From: CAIWAH01 sp964602595
Lineage (GTDB): Bacteria > Verrucomicrobiota > Verrucomicrobiia > Limisphaerales > UBA9464
DNA: 64,000 nt
Assembly: GCA_964602595.1 (NCBI GenBank)
Contig: CAZRRO010000021.1
Span: forward strand, 1 to 64,000
Reading direction: 5' to 3'
Positions 61,301-64,000 of the stretch are shown here, piece after piece; the stretch's first letter is position 1; each line of letters starts with the position of its first letter. A program made the position numbers and the translations under genes. The notes below the pieces were generated by a model. That model made no database searches. It saw only the letters and a list, made by a program, of their open reading frames with translations, and was not told the origin of the DNA.

Positions 61301-62182
61301 GCCGTCAACGATCTGGTGCGTTCCACCAATCGCTACGGCGGGCATCTGATGGTGTTGCACGTTCCCAGCCATCGTTGGCTTGGACGGATCGAGCTGCATC
61401 CGTGGCCCACGTCCCTTCATGTCGCCCACGATGCGGTTTGGATCGGAACCTCAAGCCAGCGAAGCTTGCCAGGCCAGTCGGTGCTGGCGCGCCTGGATAA
61501 GCGCGCGGTGCTGGCGGTTCCGGAAGAGCGCTGGGTGCCGTCCCGGGTTTCCAACGAGGAATCCACCCGTCGCGAGGCGGCCTTGCCCAAGGCCCAACGG
61601 ATTCGGCGGGCGTTTCTGCGGGGTGATCCTCAGCCGTTGGTCACCGCCCTTGGAAGCAAACCTGTTGAGGACCTTGATGCCGAGTCGCTTTGCCTGCTTG
61701 CCGCCGCGCATGACGAGCATGGCCTTAGCCAGCAGGCAAAGCGGGCTCCTTATGAGGAAGCACTGCTGCGTAACCAGCCCCAAAGCGTGTATGCTGAAAT
61801 CGTGCGGCGCAGCCAGCGTGCTGAAAACCTTCGCCCCAAGCTGGCTGCCAGAACCCTGCCCGGAACCGGAAGCGAAGACATCCGGCTCAGGGAAATCTTC
61901 GAGCGCCATGATGAAAACCAGGACAGCGAGCTTCAGCCGAGGGAATTGTCCGTCCTCGCCGAACTGGAGCCCGATCAACTGGCGCAACATCCGGTCCCCG
62001 GTGGATTCCGTGGCACAATTGGCGATTGGCTTCATCAGTTGTGCTGCAAACGCCCCGGGGCAACCGGGGTGACGGCCGCCGAATTGCAAATGATCGTTCG
62101 CCGGACCGGAGGACCATATCCCCGCACGCCGGGTTTCCGCCCGCCGACCGTTCTCACCAACGACTACCAAGCAATACCATGA
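58361..62182 (+). CDS. Giant CsgG-like, beta-propeller and EF-hand protein
   Basis: 1273 residues from ATG 58361. A basic leader of about 46 residues precedes the signal helix FWVLCCAIWVLNLTSLAAPI. CsgG-like unit 1 (about 66-215) has IRVAVMDFTCDDVSYRSWQG and EFIERGQLRQAETELKLSSL; a second partial copy starts at RIRVAVIPTYQTAG (about 220-310). Residues about 330-640 are helical. About 640-1060 looks like a beta-propeller of short repeats (GELWVALREGGVVSIEPRTG, LWCIASGDEE, DFIWVAVNDL). An EF-hand loop DENQDSELQPRE lies near 1185. Some C-terminal sequence is TPR-like. Its stop overlaps the next ATG (62179-62182). No such full architecture is known to me. Confidence 0.78.
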   Translation: MRNSHHRTQRPKPRAQSSGPAREHPATLSPRDVPWPYTGKVQSNRPGFWVLCCAIWVLNLTSLAAPIRVAVMDFTCDDVSYRSWQGASDFTAALQAQLVNDDEFEFIERGQLRQAETELKLSSLGLISRSECLRAGRFLRADWSVFGRFSTNRGTERSLQLELVNLRHAEALGVATLVLTVPERSRLEVNPAQVDQVHGKLRELLRAERSSWLTGHERIRVAVIPTYQTAGAAGTKLLETVRTRVEETKGHESLHLVRLSRAGRSMDEADLALAGLSEGNPAAWRELADFFVWVGAPIETNASAGSIAAYVWDGHEMPTCLTNIALHSRAADEAVAWIHQRAPGALRRRTQGGSDNQWQRAVADSVWHPLALSAAQSDWSLSDEDGQKRWFQLIEALEAALFLNPGNIEAREALLKIRWGRMVEYAYRQRFSFRRGAASAWHQHVLRFGLAGGRPGDKRQREQGNPAAEQVLQCAIDSFTRAGGKLADGEPFDVPQAVAARWHAEQKRWLAELVLRLKAEPGIKPVLGRCLDYLAYDSPEPVEPTVQALSELLPAIAADPAAYEKRRSDPAMLQGVRQAFRAAAREGGAEKWLADLERAQRRLLEIPVATVGNVPLPRISALDSLAARPALDSGEVDYLPEAILVQPQIVQFPQPKPQEPGQIVALGGELWCIASGDEEVRQSSRDGNLGEQLQGPEYRISRLWRVNPATLAAARWTNGFGELQPQALAVHAGELWVALREGGVVSIEPRTGRTQDRSAGLNRSLERATAARSNSGKPDDQPDGNSVAVLAAGENLLVGAADRLMRFDDAAVRWSEVTNVSPRKFVQVYPSARRLAVAGNLVAFQSGPLRVGRMADLGWPEIPLSELGLDAQSSDSQPVLAVADRTGFWFATTAGLFWREASGTNTWSAPVTPLLGYRRDPFWARQPPSNIRPWNPAQEFSEDELNQIRSRLNVRKMGRNVGRLPGAVQALAVEGDFIWVAVNDLVRSTNRYGGHLMVLHVPSHRWLGRIELHPWPTSLHVAHDAVWIGTSSQRSLPGQSVLARLDKRAVLAVPEERWVPSRVSNEESTRREAALPKAQRIRRAFLRGDPQPLVTALGSKPVEDLDAESLCLLAAAHDEHGLSQQAKRAPYEEALLRNQPQSVYAEIVRRSQRAENLRPKLAARTLPGTGSEDIRLREIFERHDENQDSELQPRELSVLAELEPDQLAQHPVPGGFRGTIGDWLHQLCCKRPGATGVTAAELQMIVRRTGGPYPRTPGFRPPTVLTNDYQAIP

Positions 62183-63618
62183 GGCAAATACTTAGTCTGA
62201 CGCTCTGCCTTTTCTTCGCCTGGCGTTTGCATGGTGCTGATGACGACTCGCGCGGAGACATTTCGGATGATCGGCCCCGCGGAGAGGCTGGCTATTTCTA
62301 TCGGGCGATTGGACGCCCTGCCGCGCGCTGGCAGAGGCTCTCCGAAGCGGAGTTGGAAAAAGCTGCGCCTCGCGAGGCTGAGGCCTACTTGGCGCTGGCG
62401 CGCCGCGATTTGGAGGCAAACCCAATCCGTTTTGACCAGGCGAAGCGCCGGGTCGAAAAGGCTGCAGAGTTAGGTCTGGCTCACAGCCAATATCTCATGG
62501 GTTATCTTACGGCGAACCAATGGCCGGCCGGTGACGATGGCGGAGAGATCACCGGCGACTACGAATCGGCTCGGGACTGGTATGAGAAGGCCGCCGCCCA
62601 GAAGCACATCAAGGCAATGTTGGAGCTTGGTGAATTTCACTATACCGGCAGGCTCGGAGAACACGACATCGCGCAGGCGGAAAAATGGTATCAGCAAGCC
62701 GCGGACCTTGGCTCGGCCAAAGCGATGCGGGAGTTGGGAGAACTCTTCAAGATCTACACGCCGGAGAAGAACACCGAGCTGGCTCCGCAGCCTGAGAAAT
62801 CCACGCACTGGTTTCGCCTGGCGGCGGAAAAGGGCGACGCCGATGCGCAGTTCGAGCTAGCCCAAGCATTCCATCGGGGCTTTGGCGTGGCGAAAAACGC
62901 CACCGAAGGCCGCCGCTGGCTGCGAAAATCGGCGGAGGCCGGGCACGACATGGCCGGCCTGGTTCTCGCCGGTCAGCTTCCGTTTCCGGACGCGGGGGAG
63001 CTTCAATCGGATCCGGTGGATTCGTCTGGCAAGGCTGGTGCCGGAAATCCAGCTGTCGACCGACCATCGGAGTATGACCTGATCGCTGCCGGCAACCGCG
63101 GTAATCACGCAGCCCGATTCAAGCTGGGACAGATGTATGAGACGGGACAGGGTGCTGAACGAAACTTGGAAAAGGCCCTGGGAGAGTATGCCATGTCCGC
63201 TGGAACTTCATCCGTGGAAGCTCCGACCCCGACCGGAATCGCGGCGATGGAATCCATCATCCGCATCTATGCCAGTGGCGAATTGATGCCAGCCCCGGCG
63301 ACGACCCGTGCCCGCCTGCCGGACGATCCAACTCTGGTTCCAAACGCACCTGCGCGGCTCCAGTTGGCGGAACTATTCTGGACGGGGAATTCGGTGGTTG
63401 GCGCGGACCGGACAAATGCGTTGCGTTGGTATCTTGAGGCTGCTCGCGCGGGCAGTGCTCCGGCCATGCGCCGAATCGGCCAGTTCTGGGAACAAGGCGT
63501 CAATGGACAACCGGACCCGGACGAAGCCCGTCCTTGGTTTCGCCGGGCGGAGGCCCTTGAGAAGGCTGCCCCGCCTTCCGCCCAACCGCCCAACAAGTCA
63601 GCCACTCCTACCCGATGA
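62179..63618 (+). CDS. Sel1-repeat exported protein
   Basis: 479 residues with a signal peptide (LSLTLCLFFAWRLHGADDDS). At least six Sel1/TPR-like helical hairpins are recognisable: EKAAELGLAHSQYLMGYL, EKAAAQKHIKAMLELGEFHY, QQAADLGSAKAMRELGELF, RLAAEKGDADAQFELAQAFH, RKSAEAGHDMAGLVL and EAARAGSAPAMRRIGQFWEQ. Sel1 repeats build protein-binding scaffolds. It overlaps both neighbours (ATGA at 62179-62182 and 63615-63618), so it is part of the same assembly. It is probably a periplasmic partner that binds the CsgG-like proteins; this is inference. Confidence 0.82.
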   Translation: MRQILSLTLCLFFAWRLHGADDDSRGDISDDRPRGEAGYFYRAIGRPAARWQRLSEAELEKAAPREAEAYLALARRDLEANPIRFDQAKRRVEKAAELGLAHSQYLMGYLTANQWPAGDDGGEITGDYESARDWYEKAAAQKHIKAMLELGEFHYTGRLGEHDIAQAEKWYQQAADLGSAKAMRELGELFKIYTPEKNTELAPQPEKSTHWFRLAAEKGDADAQFELAQAFHRGFGVAKNATEGRRWLRKSAEAGHDMAGLVLAGQLPFPDAGELQSDPVDSSGKAGAGNPAVDRPSEYDLIAAGNRGNHAARFKLGQMYETGQGAERNLEKALGEYAMSAGTSSVEAPTPTGIAAMESIIRIYASGELMPAPATTRARLPDDPTLVPNAPARLQLAELFWTGNSVVGADRTNALRWYLEAARAGSAPAMRRIGQFWEQGVNGQPDPDEARPWFRRAEALEKAAPPSAQPPNKSATPTR

Positions 63619-64000
63619 CCCCCTCCCGCAAGCGCCTGCTTCCGTTGCTCGTCCTACTGCTGTCCGGTGTCGGTGGCTGGCTCGGCGTGGAATGGTGGTC
63701 GAGCCGGCAGCCGACCCACGTCGAGTTCGGTGACGAGGTGGCCCGGATCACTGGAGACCTTCCGGAGACCAATGCCGCTCCGGTCCGCCGCGATGGGCCG
63801 GTCCGCCTCGCGGTCGGACCGCTGGGACTCGGTTCGCCGCAGACCGAGGGCGACGTAGCCGACCTGCTCACCGCCACCCTGTCCGGGGAGCCGGGCCTGC
63901 AACTGGTCGAGCGCCGCGAACTGGTCCGGCTCATGGCCGAGATCGAGCTCAGCGCCGCGGGTGCCGTGAAGTCGGCCGATGCCCTGCGATTGGGCAAACT
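63615..64000 (+). CDS. CsgG-like protein 2 (truncated by the window end)
   Basis: At least 128 residues from ATG 63615, which overlaps the Sel1 gene's stop (ATGA). The signal/anchor helix is LLPLLVLLLSGVGGWLGVEW. Then the CsgG-like strand VRLAVGPLGLGSPQTEGDVA, LLTATLSGEPGLQLVERREL and VRLMAEIELSAAGAVKSADA. The VER.EL..L..E..L pattern aligns with the same element in the proteins at 57355 and 58361. The C-terminus and any second domain lie beyond the window. Confidence 0.75.
   Translation, partial: MTPSRKRLLPLLVLLLSGVGGWLGVEWWSSRQPTHVEFGDEVARITGDLPETNAAPVRRDGPVRLAVGPLGLGSPQTEGDVADLLTATLSGEPGLQLVERRELVRLMAEIELSAAGAVKSADALRLGK

Noticed and set aside
57355..64000. Curli biogenesis operon
   Set aside because: CsgG-like domains are present, but no CsgA/CsgB subunit repeats, CsgE or CsgF are seen; calling it curli would overstate the evidence.

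Overview
The window is GC-rich DNA, apparently from a verrucomicrobial chromosome, most likely the Pedosphaera/Limisphaera-type lineage. The evidence is indirect but consistent. There are planctomycete/verrucomicrobial secreted c-type cytochrome proteins (DUF1549/DUF1553, DUF1501 and propeller-HEAT-CxxCH types), a PEP-CTERM protein, a heptose nucleotidyltransferase implying LPS, and several small conserved families typical of the PVC group. Many starts overlap the previous stop as ATGA, GTGA or TTGA, and I used these overlaps to choose starts. No tRNA, rRNA or CRISPR array was seen.

Layout. 1-406 is the end of an IS66-type element that has cut an SGNH hydrolase gene. 1273-2749 is a tightly coupled three-gene accessory cassette (KTSC protein, 84-aa protein, coiled-coil protein). 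3153-11925 is mostly housekeeping: alcohol dehydrogenase, fumarylacetoacetase-like hydrolase, proS, a DTW-domain protein, dxr, purN and a RlmI-like methyltransferase. 12179-20376 is a PVC secreted redox/degradation block: a cytochrome/HEAT protein, a DUF1549/DUF1553 protein, a LysM protein and a DUF1501 Tat protein. A sugar isomerase/epimerase with a clear terminator follows.

21668-31317 is a region of membrane and lipid-related genes, mostly on the minus strand. Its core is a coupled operon: a radical SAM enzyme of the COG1964 type, a small membrane protein, an Lgt-like protein, a membrane-anchored amidohydrolase, another membrane protein and an alpha/beta hydrolase. Three tandem paralogous mini membrane proteins precede it. 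31663-37573 carries lplT, lnt-like and aas-like genes together. This is a plausible lipoprotein N-acylation and lysophospholipid-recycling module.

37781-49067 holds hydrolases, a DUF5722 protein, an OmpA-domain protein, a PEP-CTERM protein, a lone receiver protein, a large HExxHxxGxxH metalloprotease and a second propeller cytochrome protein. 49175-53419 is glycerol uptake (glpF, an unknown membrane protein, glpK) and an MFS transporter. 53459-56032 on the minus strand has a soluble GAF histidine kinase, YhbY and RfaE2.

From 56178 to the window end runs the most unusual locus: an ECF sigma factor, a membrane anti-sigma candidate, a CsgG/LpoB-like protein, a 1273-aa CsgG-like/beta-propeller/EF-hand protein, a Sel1-repeat protein and a third CsgG-like protein cut by the window edge. 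Almost all of these genes overlap by 4 bases. I consider this the best candidate for an undescribed system: a sigma-controlled envelope apparatus.

Several short dispersed repeats occur, including a 66-75 bp hairpin family, CCCTCTCCC-type elements and a GCGGATT tandem repeat. They lie in spacers and also, remarkably, in frame inside coding sequences.
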